Origin: Dicyema japonicum
Lineage: Eukaryota; Dicyemida; Rhombozoa; Dicyemidae
DNA length: 31,491 nucleotides
Reading direction: 5' to 3'
Assembly (NCBI GenBank): GCA_011109175.1
Contig: RDEW01000024.1
Span: forward strand, 809,684-841,174
Below are positions 9,400 to 19,169 of this stretch, one piece after another; position 1 is the first letter of the stretch; the number at the start of each line of letters is the position of its first letter. The notes below the pieces were generated by a model. The model saw only the letters and a list, made by a program, of their open reading frames with translations. It was not told where the DNA came from and did not search any database. Position numbers and translations under genes: made by a program.

Positions 9400-9871
9400 A
9401 TACTTATTAGCCTTTTTAACTAACGTAACGTCTGATGACATCAGATCTTACATTTGTAGGTTCAAATCCGAACTATGGACTTTTCACCAAAGGTCTGGTC
9501 AAACAGATCCAACCCATTAGGAAACGAGCTTTTCGGGCACGATACAGTTATAGGAAGGGATTTTCACATCCGATTTAGCCGAATCTTGTCGTCCCCCATC
9601 TAATGTGATGCTCAGAACTACCACATGTTAGTTGAAACACTTTGCGATNAACGTCTGATGACATCAGATCTTACATTTGTAGGTTCAAATCCGAACTATG
9701 GACTTTTCACCAAAGGTCTGGTCAAACAGATCCAACCCATTAGGGGACGAGCTTTTCGGGCACGATACAGTTATAGGAAGGGATTTTCACGTCCGATTTA
9801 GCCGAATCTTGTCGTCCCCCATCTAATGTGATGCTCAGAACTATTACATGTTAGTTGAAACACTTTGCGAT
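9400..9871 (+). repeat. tRNA-derived SINE-like unit, duplicated across a one-N gap
   Basis: GTAGGTTCAAATCCGAA contains a perfect Pol III B box (GGTTCAAATCC). Upstream, TCTGATGACATCAGA could form an anticodon-like hairpin, and ATTAGCC lies near the A-box position. The 222-bp segment 9427-9648 is repeated almost exactly at 9650-9871 around the N at 9649. SINE identity is likely, boundaries unknown. Confidence 0.55.
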
Positions 9872-9920
9872 TAAATAATTTTTTTGTTAGCTATATTCCA
9901 ACCATTATTAGATTTTCTAA

Positions 9921-10131
9921 TACGAAGTGTTGTTTGACCTGTTCACGATCCAGCCCCTCGTAGTTGGAACAACAGGAGGGATAAGCGGGAAATAGCTTCG
10001 TTTCGTCAGGATGCTTGGACTTCTGGCTACACTCAAAAGCCACACGTGAAACTCAGTGGCTTCTCAAGTTGATCTCCGCTGCAATCGTAAGAGACAACGC
10101 AACGTCGATTATAAAGACGATTTTTGATTAA
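9921..10131 (+). pseudogene. C-terminal relic of the LINE family seen at the window's end
   Basis: 'YEVLFDLFTIQPLVVGTTGG' followed by 'LRFVRMLGLLATLKSH' and, after a frame change, 'WLLKLISAAIVRDNATSI' match the minus-strand piece at 31093-31380 ('KYEALRDRFAYYPIVVETTG', 'LRFLKKLGRLATLKSH', 'WLLQLISVAVVRGNATSI'). Two in-frame stops show decay. Confidence 0.85.
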
Positions 10132-10255
10132 TTTTTGTTTCTCTGATGAGATTTAATAAAGTTAATAAATGAAGTGTAACAACATACAGAAAATTAATAA
10201 TTTCAAATTTCTCTCACTAAAAATAACTTTGAAATAGCCAGTCACCCAGTGACGT

Positions 10256-10650
10256 CATCATTATTGATTAATAACTTCGTAATCAGATTGTCTCAGGGAC
10301 TTAGACGCAAGAAAAATGAAAAAAAGTTAAAAACATATTCTATGTCTTGGCGTAGAATAACTATTTTTTACTTCCTAAATAAAGTAAGAGTTCTGCCTAA
10401 ACTGAGATGAATAATAGAAACATTACTTGTCGACGNCATCATTATTGATTAATCACTGCGGAATCAGATTGTCTCATGGACTTAGAAGCAAGAAAAATAA
10501 AAAAAGTTAAAAACACATTCTATGTCTTGGCGTAGAATAATTATTCTTTACTTCCTAAATAAAGTAAGAGTTCTGCCTAAACTGAGATGAATAATAGAAA
10601 CATTACTTGTCGACGGCGGAGGGGGTGAATCATTATTAATATAGCCAGTC
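10256..10650 (+). repeat. SINE body, duplicated across a one-N gap
   Basis: 10256-10435 and 10437-10615 are about 95% alike and flank the N at 10436. The body (CAGATTGTCTCA..., AAGCAAGAAAAA..., TTTACTT-x-x-TAAATAAAGT, CTGCCTA) is related to the body of the tRNA-headed SINE at 19170-19490. No clear A or B box is seen here, so the copy may be 5'-truncated. Confidence 0.65.
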
Positions 10651-11249
10651 CGCTATGTAAGCTTAACTGACCACTATTTACCTCATTTTAGTGTGCTTAG
10701 TTAAACAAATAATACTTAAATTAAAAAAACATTGTAAATATAGGGTTTCCCAGTCAATATCAGAAATTATCCCTAAATAATGGGAAGTTTTATCGCTAGT
10801 AATCTGTTCACTGAATAAATGTTTCTCAACGAGGGGCGATTTTTGAATCTAAATTTTTTTTAATTATGATATATTATAATTAAATTTATTTTAAATATAT
10901 AAAAAATAGCATGCAACTTTTTGATGGGACTTGTTAGAAATTTTTTTATTTAAACACAAGACCACCAAGAAAGAAAGGTTAAACTAACAAATTAGATGAT
11001 CCCATTTTCCAAAATGTCCCGGAATCTACTTGAATGTCCGCCAGTGACCTGACTTCCTTCCGGAAGTGCTTCTTTGTGTTTGCAGAGGAATTCTATCGGA
11101 GTACACTTTTTAAATGGTCGATTGAGTTCCCTCTTCATTGGCCATCCATCCTCGGAATGGGTTTTCTAGCTCCTTGTTGGAACCTCTGCTAATTTCTAAA
11201 ATTCGCCTCCTCCGGTGAAGACTGGGGATGGATATAGTGTCAGATTGAT
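10651..11249. other. AT-rich stretch; weak minus-strand ORF
   Basis: 10850-10960 is nearly all A and T. On the minus strand 11165-10992 is open for 57 codons and contains 'CTPIEFLCKHKEALPEGSQ'. It looks less random than its surroundings but I do not recognise it. Confidence 0.35.
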
Positions 11250-12061
11250 TAGATAGTCGAATGTTACTCTAAGGATCATCTGGATTCGCGTAGAAGGAAT
11301 AGGAATGTCTCCAAAGAATACCTTGAGTCCACCTACAAATCCAAAATCTCCCTTAAAAGCATTGTGTTTGTAATGTGGTCTGAATTTTTCTCAAACAATC
11401 CTCAATTATTTTTTGTAAAAAACAAAATTTTGTTACAATTTGATGAGTAAGAATGAGGAGTCACTATTTTTTAAATATTAATAATAAGTCGTATCTAAAT
11501 ACTATGCCATTCTCAATTTTAGTGTCTTGTGCAACTGATGGCCCAATGTTCATTGTCGACAAATATCTGATCAGTTTCCACCGTTCAGGAGACTCGGCAT
11601 TTGGACTCCCAGGATGGGCTTCTAAGGAATACATGAAATAATGAATATGGCGATGTCACATCACACGAGACCTTCCGGAAAGTGGTCTTTCATCAGGTCT
11701 CATAGTTTATCATCCCCAAAGAGAACAACCAGAAAGGTCAATCCGACATGTGGGTCAACACGTGTTCAGGCATAAATTCTCAATAAGCAAGAACAATTTA
11801 TTTTTTACAAATGGAAAGGTCGCTTATTTTTCCTCACAAAAAACCGCACTCCCCATGATAATTCCCCAATATGGTAGAGTAATGGTAATCCTGACTTTTC
11901 GCGGAATTAGCCAAGTTCGACTAGAGATTATAAAATCACAATCTGGAAGATGTGAAATACCTCTGATTCCATTTAAAGGCAGGAGGATACATCTGTCATA
12001 CACTGAGGTGGAGGATTCTTATCCCATAGTAAAATCAAGTCAAAAATATTGTTCAAATTAG
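11250..12061 (+). pseudogene. Decayed ORF, possibly an ISXO2-like transposase relic
   Basis: Three open pieces lie in one direction. About 11268-11430 gives 'KDHLDSRRRNRNVSKEYL' and 'KISLKSIVFVMWSEFFS', recalling the segment of ISXO2-like transposases in which an arginine-rich motif precedes S-x-L-x-x-(7)-W. Then 11453-11641 has 'DGPMFIVDKYLISFHRSG', and 11645-12061 is open in the same frame after two stops, with 'GRVMVILTFRGISQVRLE'. The later part has no motif I can name, and the expected second and third catalytic acids are not found. The transposase call is weak; the run of long open frames is the firmer observation. Confidence 0.35.
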
Positions 12062-12114
12062 ATAAAATTTCAAATCCAAGTGGTTAGTGAAAAACTAGAT
12101 CGTCTTAACATACA

Positions 12115-12381
12115 TTAATTACTATCCTCAAGGAATTCAAGCTCCTCATAAACAGAAATTGTGGTCAAACTTTCTTGATCATCTTGGATTTGAGGTACTC
12201 TGCCATTAAGGTTAGATGGAACTATCTCATGTTGGAAATGACTGCTCAGACTGTCCTCATTCATTTGATTACTATAAGAGTTACTCGGTTGAATAATATT
12301 CGAAATTTCGATTTCCTGCAGATCCCCGTTGGATGACTCTTCTTCATATGAATTGTCGATGTGATTGTTTAAATAGTTCAT
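12115..12381 (-). CDS. Small acidic Ser/Asn/Glu-rich ORF of unknown function
   Basis: An 88-codon ORF with an ATG start and upstream AT-rich DNA. It begins 'MNYLNNHIDNSYEEESSNGD' and ends 'EELEFLEDSN'. The composition is low-complexity and acidic, with no membrane segment, signal peptide or cysteine. It could be a first exon with a transactivation-like tail or a complete small gene. No homolog is recognised, and no tiny intron at its end gives a longer product. Confidence 0.35.
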   Translation of the reverse strand: MNYLNNHIDNSYEEESSNGDLQEIEISNIIQPSNSYSNQMNEDSLSSHFQHEIVPSNLNGRVPQIQDDQESLTTISVYEELEFLEDSN

Positions 12382-12399
12382 TTATTGGTTACGTTAATT

Positions 12400-13049
12400 T
12401 CAGTTACAACACTTTTATTTAAATTTAAAAAATTATTATTTTTAATTAAATTTATAATTAATTAAATTTTACATAATAATTTTACGTTAATTAAAAATAT
12501 AGAACTTTTGACTTCTTTTATTCGTCGAACCGTAATGTCTCATCTCCTCGGGGTGAATGTAAATAAAATAAAAAACAGGAGCTATTTCGAAAATCCGGTA
12601 ATTAGTGATTTCGTCTTCCACTATTATATCTGGAGGTCATCATTTTTTTAGTCGAAAATTAACTCTCCAAGCTTTGAAATGCTTATATCCAAGTGATACT
12701 ACACGTGGAAAATTTAGTTTGAAATGTTTCTAGGTTAATCAATTTTTTATTTTTCTCTTTAAAATTTTACTCTTTGGATGTAAGAGAACTTTGTTATCCG
12801 TATACTCTGATTAAAAAATTTTGGTGGTTCTCGTTCCTTAGCCGCTAAAATTTGGTAGTAGCTTTATAAGGGAAATAAGTCGCTTCAAATGTAGGGGGTT
12901 TCCACACAAGGTGACCTGCGTGAAACTCTGTGAGCATCCGCATTTGGAAATTATTTTCCTTTAGCTATCGGTTCACTCCGTTTGAAAGGAACGAAGGGAA
13001 ATAAATAATTGTGCAAGTAACCAGAAACTTAGCGAGGTCGAAGTAGAAT
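12400..13049. other. AT-rich intergenic DNA
   Basis: No coding signal. 12405-12500 is almost entirely A and T. Confidence 0.5.
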
Positions 13050-13237
13050 CCAGTCCCGTCCAAAGGACATGACCGTCGTCAACGACAATTCCCCAGCACA
13101 ATAAACTACTAATGTCTTTTTTCATTTTTATAAAAATAGGCTTCCAGTCCCGTCCAAAGGACATGACCGTCGTCAACGACAATTCCCCAGCACAATAAAC
13201 TACTAATCTCTTTTTTCATTTTTATAAAAATAGGTTT
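13050..13237. repeat. 94-bp tandem duplication
   Basis: Two adjacent, nearly identical units beginning CCAGTCCCGTCCAAAGG at 13050 and 13144, with no N between them. The ORF that spans them (12973-13182, minus) is a by-product of the repeat. Confidence 0.85.
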
Positions 13238-14150
13238 AGTGATAATTAGGACGATTTTTGACTTTAAATTAGAATTTGACACAAAAATTGGTTTTAAAAT
13301 TCTGACTATTTTTGAGATTCCCGGTTTCTGCTAACAGTTTTTTTCAATAAAATGCTTGATGCATTACACTTTTTGGAACGGGGATGTGGCATTTTCGTTT
13401 TTCTAGCGGAAAAACTTATTTGGACTATGTCAGGGAATCTCCCCATTAAATTCGTCAAAAGTATTATTACTATTTTCGAAACGTAATTAAAAGAGAGTTN
13501 ATAAACCTTACTGGTGGCCCTTGTCGGTCTGAAAACAACTAATTTTTTCAGAACTTTTATTTCATTTTCTTTGACACAGTGATTTGTGATCATGATGTTT
13601 TTTTTTTATTTTGCTAAGATGGATGGAAAGTTGATCTTGCTTTATAGCATTGATTTTTATACTTTTTGTTTGTTAAATAGCTCATTTGATAGAGTGTTCA
13701 AAAGATTCACTTTTTCTATTCCTGTAGAGTAATTATCACAGTAATAAATTTGGATGTGATACTTGAAGGGATGGTTCTCACTCCTACCATGGGAAATAGA
13801 TATACCTTAATTACACTGACTTCACCTTTTATAAAACTCCTTGACTCTTTATTAATAAATTGTTATTATTGTTGTTTTAATTAACTTATAATCTCTTCCC
13901 GGTACATTCATATTTATTATGTAGCGAGCGCTGAAAGTGATGACACGTTATTTAACAGGTGTCAACATCTGTCGTGTTTAATTATTATTATTATTTCGTG
14001 TTTAATAAAAATTAATCAATACTTAAGATAGGAATAATTTTGATCATTTTTATATAAAATCATTTTTTTATTGATAAAGAATAATATTAAGTAATAATAA
14101 TTATTATTATCACGTCAACCGCGACATGTGGAGCTATGTGGTTAGTATGT
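13238..14150. other. AT-rich stretch with a one-N gap and no firm gene
   Basis: A minus-strand frame at 13306-13593 crosses the N at 13500, so its continuity is not established; it shows no domain. A short plus-strand frame (about 13619-13729) starts 'MDGKLILLYSIDFYTF', without a match. TTA/TAA simple repeats occur at 13975-13996 and 14085-14110. Confidence 0.4.
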
Positions 14151-14154
14151 CAAA

Positions 14155-14285
14155 AATTATTTTCCTTCCCTTTGATGGCGTCATTGGATCCACCTGAGTG
14201 AGGAGACGCCTAATGCCGCCCGGCATCAAGAGAATCCACTATTCTTTACCCGGGAACAATGTCGTTACCAGGAGACAAGTTCTGG
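14155..14285 (+). repeat. Dispersed repeat, inverted copy of 23390-23510
   Basis: AATTATTTTCCTTCC, GGATCCACCT, CCGGCATCAAGAG and ACAATGTCGTTACC match the minus strand of 23510-23390 with scattered differences. Both copies lie near one-N gaps (14428, 23400). The family is unknown. Confidence 0.65.
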
Positions 14286-14879
14286 AACGCTGGAACGAGT
14301 CAGGATCAAGGAGTTATTTTCTGATTTATACTTAAAATAGCCATTTCTCTACTTTCTAGTAATAATTTACTTTTAGTGGTGACACAGAACGCACACCCAT
14401 TTAAACACAGACCGGACTGTTGTTAAGNACAAATTCTCATTTGATTGCTGGAACTGGGATTACATAACCGTCTGACGTTTTTTCTACTTTTCTTTCTCGG
14501 TAATCCAGGGGTTCTAAATAAATAAAGAACATTGAAATGCCATATTTCACCATGGTTGATTATCTTCCTTTAACTAGATTTTATTTATGATTCCACCGGC
14601 GGAAGGAATTGCAAATTTTGTGGAAAAGGTCGAGTACCCCATCTTTGCACTTGCAGCACTATGGTTGGAACCAAATCCGTATAAATGTGAAATCATTAGC
14701 TTTGCTTTGTAGAGGACAACTTTGACCATGTAGAGATTTCTACTTATCTCGGTCACTCGACTCAAAAACGCAATTTTCTCGGCTCTCCTCTATATGGAAG
14801 TTATATGTCAAAAAATGCATCTGGTTCAATTTTCAGACAAAGGTGTTGTCTCGTTTATTTTAGATTGACAATACGATAA
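14286..14879. other. No recognisable gene; one-N gap at 14428
   Basis: A minus-strand ORF at 14574-14765 has no domain. It may continue the LINE relic at 14880-15640, but no motif confirms it. Confidence 0.35.
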
Positions 14880-15640
14880 CAGCTGGATGAGCATTCTGCG
14901 CAATTTTGGTGTAGATTGTGTTTGGATTGATTTTCCCGATCTCTGACGTGACTGTGCTACATAAGATTTACTCATGTCTGTGTGCCTTGATATTCTGTTG
15001 GGTTTCTATGAGAACCATCCGAAGACAAGGAGATAATAAAATACTAATCCGTCTCCTCCTCCAATAGACGATCTGATATTCTCTTTGAGGGGACATCCGG
15101 GTAATCCCGACTCGTCTCTCTCTACAGACGCACGTATGTAAACTGGATGATGTAAAAGATGTCCTCTGTCCCCTTATGCATGTCAAAAGTCACCCCAAGG
15201 ATCCTTTGGGATTTTATGAAAGGAATAGCTTCATTGTTTGCCTTCAGTTCGACCGTCTGTCTTCCCAGTCTCTATCTGAGGTAAGTAGGGTTGTGACGGA
15301 CAATTCACTGCTAGTAGTTAGGCGATTCGTCGTTAGGTGATTTGTCAAGACGGTCCAGATTTTCTGTCAATCACGAAGTGGAAATCTGGATGTCCTGATC
15401 GCGTGACGCAATGACGATGTCGTCGGCATAAGTTAGAATAATATCATTTTCGGAGTCTTAGGTGGGGAGGTCCGCCATGAATAGGTTGCATAAAACTGGA
15501 GACAAAGAGGATTTTTGGGGAACCCCATTAGGGAGAAGCCGTGAAATAGGCCAATGATTTTTGACATCTCAACAGCACTTGTCCGTCAACGAGCGACCAT
15601 TCTCTTCTATAAAATTATCCTCTCAGCTGAATGTTGACCA
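14880..15640 (-). pseudogene. LINE reverse transcriptase relic
   Basis: Read from about 15640: 'SRLLPNGVPQKSSLSPVLCN' (RT motif B), 'LFMADLPT', then 'ILTYADDIVIASRDQD' (motif C, about 15433-15400), and after several stops 'IKSQRILGVTFDMHKG' (about 15200). Order and spacing are those of a non-LTR RT. The 'RLLPNGVPQ' opening is shared with the relic at 21913-22480, so the two probably belong to one family. Inactive; endonuclease and motif A are not seen. Confidence 0.85.
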
Positions 15641-15844
15641 TCAAAAAATAGTTGGAGCCATCCAAACCATGTCCTCAATAGACTCGCAGGTTTGTTTATA
15701 TTCTTAAAAAGATTATAATTTTTTAATTAAAATCAGACACAGAAATCAAGCTCGCCGACCATGGTCTCAAGACCATCAATGAAGGTACGATTGAAGAAGT
15801 GTATTTTCACTTTTGAAATGCCAGACCAAAAAAATGATGGAACT

Positions 15845-16560
15845 AATTGAGGTAGTCTTAGTTTTTCACTAAGAACGCTTTTTCGAACGTCATGCTTGGT
15901 TTAAACAACATCATTTCCCTTGGATGGATGAACGTTGAGGAATGTGACAAGGACACGTGTTTCCTAACAAATGGTGATAAAATTGAGGCCACTACAGTCG
16001 CTCTTCTACGAGACATTAAATCATCTAAGAACTCTCTCGACGCCTCCGTTCTTCTGATTAAACGGAAGCTTGCCACTCAAAAGCAAGTCTTAAACTAATA
16101 TGTAGTAAAGTGAGTTATTTTTCTTGACACGTGGAGCAGCATTTTAAACGTGTGTGTCAAAGGAGGAGACTGATTTGACGACTGCTATCGTCCGGGTGAG
16201 CCAATAGGTTATTATGAAGTATCAGTCGGACTGGCACCACAAGATGTGAAGAACATTTTAAGGAATCACACGACTGCGACAACTAACAAGATGTTGTATA
16301 AGCTGTCCCAGAAGGAGTTTAAACCTATGAAGTATTTTTTGATCGACCACTTTTTAAGCTAGGAAATATCGTCTAAAGAGGATGCTCAAAGAGATGTGAA
16401 CAATTTGAAAAAAAATTCTACACGAAAATTTCACACAAGGAGCACAAGAAGTCAAATAAAATATATCACGCAGAAAAATGAAGAAAGTATAAATCCCCTC
16501 TTCTTTCATGAAAGCGATGTTAGGGATACACTACATTCCGCAAACACCACACTCTCACGG
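15845..16560 (+). pseudogene. Unidentified decayed ORF of about 220 codons
   Basis: One frame is open for long stretches: 15850-16095 ('NNIISLGWMNVEECDKDT', 'LLRDIKSSKNSLDASVLL'), then 16190-16360 ('[20 protein letters not shown]', '[16 protein letters not shown]'), then 16363-16560 ('KEDAQRDVNNLKK'). About five in-frame stops break it. Trying GT-AG tiny introns removes some stops but not the TAG at about 16360. The composition is protein-like and soluble, with no family I recognise. It could be a host pseudogene or an element-encoded protein. Confidence 0.4.
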
Positions 16561-17103
16561 TTATTCTATTAAAAATCTTGCATACCCCATGTTGGAATCA
16601 CTGGTGTAGAGGATTGTCCTAAAAGTTGGTTTCATCACCAGACGAATTAAATTGAGACTGAAAACTCTACTAAATTAAGTTGGCATAAATTTTAAAACAA
16701 TCTTATTAAATAGAGCAGCGATTTTTTTCGTATTGTCAAGAGTGTTCGTCGAAAAATTTAACAGATCGCTAAAGACAATGTAATTTGAAACTGTTGGACC
16801 AAATTGATAAATCCTCAGATTGAGATATTTTTATGTTAAAAGTGAAATTATGAGTGACAAAATAATTATTAAAACCATTTAATCCCTTAAAAACGAAAAG
16901 TTAACTAATCAAACGATCAAATTATTCGATTATAGGATAAATTGGACTGAAAGGAAATCCACAGTTATATTTCCCACGTGACAGTTTGAAGTATCCAAAT
17001 ATACCCCATGCTTTTCCCCATCCATTTTTGATAAACCAATACTTTTAACCTTTCATAATTCCATAACCAACGACAGAAATTACATGATTATATTTCAAGT
17101 TAT
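16561..17103. other. No recognisable gene
   Basis: AT-rich non-coding DNA with short frames only. Confidence 0.45.
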
Positions 17104-17495
17104 AACAATTCAAAAAAATGGACTACATAACTTTGTTTAAATACATTACTTCCCTCATCTTCAAAAACACCCAAATATCGATTTTATTGACTCCTTCCAG
17201 AGTTCACAACATGAGAACGATTTAGCATTAGAGACTGACTTTTCAGAGTTCATTTCCAAGCAGGCAACATAAAAGAAATAGCGAACAACTTTCATCATTT
17301 CAATAAAAGTGAAATTTAACTGAATGTAATATTCCTAGTTGTTGGTTATAAAGTCCGAGATTTGTCCCGGCAACTATCGGAAGAAGGTTTCTTCAAAAGC
17401 GATCTTTTTGACAATATATACAATTTTGTTTTTTAATAAATCAAAGTTATTTCTTTCTTAAAAGTAAATTTCTTTACTATGCACGTGTTAGACGA
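17104..17495 (+). repeat. Dispersed repeat of about 390 bp, copy 1
   Basis: Matches 23013-23400 in the same orientation at roughly 85-90%, from ATGGACTACATAACTTTG to CTATGCACGTG. Both copies keep a minus-strand frame starting 'MMKVVR' and containing 'CELWKE'. It directly abuts the 3' end of the aminotransferase remnant. The element type is not known. Confidence 0.85.
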
Positions 17496-17516
17496 TATTG
17501 CATAAAATGCTGGAAG

Positions 17517-17990
17517 CGCTTAATAAGAACTTTGCACAATTGACTCAAGTTCCGTTATAATGCGATCTATAATGACTGGATCAGTGAAGATAGCTGTAAT
17601 GTTCGCGGTCCGCTCATCTAAAGTAAGCGGTGAGCAAACAGTTAGTCAAAAACGATAGGGAGGCTATAATACCGACTTCATTCCTTTCGAAGAGTCAGAT
17701 GGAATAGTGTTCGTCTACAAATCGGTGCCAAATCCAAATAATCCACATCAAACAGAGGGGACACGAAATATTTCCTATCTTTGTCATAAGGACAGAAAGT
17801 GTACCTTGATCACTTTCATAACAGTTTCCAACTGATTCTGAGTCAGGCCCCCACCAGTTGGGTTGTCACTACAAACCTGGAATAAATTTGTGTTCTTTTC
17901 GCGCGATTTCTGAGGATAAGTTAAAGTCATACTTGTATGTCTCAGAATAAACTCTCAAATTCAATTTTTTTGCATTTTCAAGTAATAATA
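17517..17990 (-). pseudogene. Aspartate-aminotransferase-like (class I aminotransferase) gene remnant
   Basis: From about 17990 down: 'LNLRVYSETYKYDF' or 'KNTNLFQVCSDNPTGGGLTQ' (two frames; NPTG is the class I/II aminotransferase substrate-loop motif), 'SPLFDVDYLDLA' (compare FFD-x-AYQGFA), 'SDSSKGMKS' (compare SFSKN around the PLP lysine), then 'YHERTANITAIFTDPVIID' and 'RIITELESIVQSSY', closely following the Y-x-ERVGNLT and LE-x-I-x-R-x-x-YSNPP segment of aspartate aminotransferases. A 36-nt GT-AG intron (17618-17653) joins 'PPY' to 'HERTAN', and a 26-nt one (17779-17804) is possible after 'VMKVIK'. At least two further frame changes and a stop at the SNPP site remain, and the C-terminal domain is replaced by the repeat at 17104-17495. 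Probably a truncated pseudogene; other class I aminotransferases are not excluded. Confidence 0.55.
17618..17653 (-). other. 36-nt intron in the aminotransferase remnant
   Basis: GTTTTTGACT...TACTTTAG. Splicing joins TAT C|AT GAG CGG to give 'YHERTANIT', in register with Y-N-E-R-V-G-N-L-T of aspartate aminotransferases. Confidence 0.55.
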
Positions 17991-18265
17991 ATTGTTTCTT
18001 TGGCTAAGTGCTTCATTCTCCTATTGCTTGAAAGGCAATGACCGCGAATTATAATAATCGAGTACTCTCTTTTCTTTATGGCTGTCCTTCTCCAACAACA
18101 GTTCACAGGCTAGATCCCTAAATCTTTCCAAACTCCCAATCCGAAAATATCCGATTGTAATTCTTTGAATATATGACCTATTTTCACTAAAAATTTTTTT
18201 TATTTTTTATTACATTGAATTAGGAATTATAAACATCGATTTGATCCCCCAATTAAACTCTAAAT

Positions 18266-18520
18266 TCAAATTTCTGAATTTCCAAGTTTAATTATTGTAT
18301 CTTTGGATTTCCATTTTATGGACCAAAACAAGTACTGATGTTGACAGAATACCTTAATTGCCCTATATACAGGGTAACTCCTCTGCAATGGTGAGACACT
18401 ATTTACTTGCCTTCTGACGTCCTTGTCAACTCCTCCTTCACGATTGTCGAAGATCATCGCAAAGTTCGGCTTCAAAAGAGAGGTTGAAGAAGTAGATTTA
18501 CACTCTTCAAATTTCATCAC
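18266..18520 (-). pseudogene. LINE C-terminal relic, RTE-like
   Basis: The frame contains 'FAMIFDNREGGVDKDVRRQV', matching the segment of many non-LTR polymerases that reads K-YLGS-x-(5)-GG-x-x-KDV-x-x-R-(I/V). Downstream residues are only loosely similar. The opposite-strand ORF at 18423-18641 is its shadow. Confidence 0.5.
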
Positions 18521-18839
18521 ATCATACGTCGCGGATATTCAGTGGAAAAGTTTTCATACTGTAATCTTTAGCATGGATTTGGTCAGAGAGATGGTAGGAA
18601 GATCCCATTCGCGTACTGTATATTGCCATAAGGACTTGTAGTCTCACGGGTGGGATCTGTTTACGAGAATTGAAAAATCCATCATCGCATTCGAACACAC
18701 GACTAATATGGTGTCAAGTTCAGGTAGGAGGCTAATGATGATTATTACTTAACATCCCAAGACCACGGTAAAACCAAACTTATTATCACGTGATCCCGAT
18801 TCGTTCCATCAGTGATCATATCATTGCCCGATGTTCCTC

Positions 18840-19115
18840 CCTTGTGCCCGCGCAGGTCGTACACGTCGGCTTGGGATCTTCCATTTCAGGATTTTACATT
18901 TTGGATGTTTGGTACTTTGTCTTTTCATCGCCAACTAATTTGAGTCTGTTAGCTATTCTGTGGACATGATCGCCCACAGGTATTCCTTCTGACCTGTTCC
19001 ATGTTATATTTTCATCACCAGATCTGCAATTTTGGTCCCCATACCTTCGGTTATAAGTTTACTCACCAGGAAGTTCACTGACCGTACTGAGGATATCTCC
19101 ATTCAGTTCAGTAAT
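18840..19115 (-). pseudogene. Endonuclease III / NTH1-like DNA glycosylase remnant
   Basis: From 19115 down: 'ELNGDILSTVSELPGMGTK' when a 22-nt intron (19045-19066) is spliced. This is the helix-hairpin-helix LPG-x-G-x-K with the catalytic lysine, then 'IADLVMK'. After a two-base frame change comes 'ITWNRSEGIPV', then 'GDHVHRIANRLKLV', matching I-x-V-D-T-H-V-H-R-I-x-NRL. Further on, 'KPTCTTC' resembles part of the C-x6-C-x2-C-x5-C iron-sulfur site, but the outer cysteines are absent. The enzyme removes oxidised pyrimidines in base-excision repair. Here the catalytic Asp position holds Gly (V-G-D-H instead of V-D-T-H), the frame is broken and the N-terminal half is missing, with a SINE 35 bp upstream. 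A pseudogene or badly sequenced fragment; the family call is firm. Confidence 0.75.
19045..19066 (-). other. 22-nt intron in the NTH1-like remnant
   Basis: GTGAGTAAACTT...CCGAAG. Splicing CCT G|GT ATG GGG creates the 'LPGMGTK' hairpin motif exactly; unspliced, the frame meets TAA. The donor GTGAGT is a textbook 5' splice site. Confidence 0.8.
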
Positions 19116-19169
19116 AATAATTGAAATTTTTTAAGGATGTATTAAGTTTTTTTTTTAAATTAAGAAAAT

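Noticed and set aside
12973-13182. Minus-strand ORF spanning two repeats
   Set aside because: Its length comes from the 94-bp tandem duplication; no domain is present.
15858-16076. Minus-strand ORF of 72 codons
   Set aside because: It is antisense to the longer plus-strand decayed frame and shows no motif.
18423-18641. Plus-strand ORF of 72 codons
   Set aside because: It is antisense to the LINE segment with 'GGVDKDVRRQV'.
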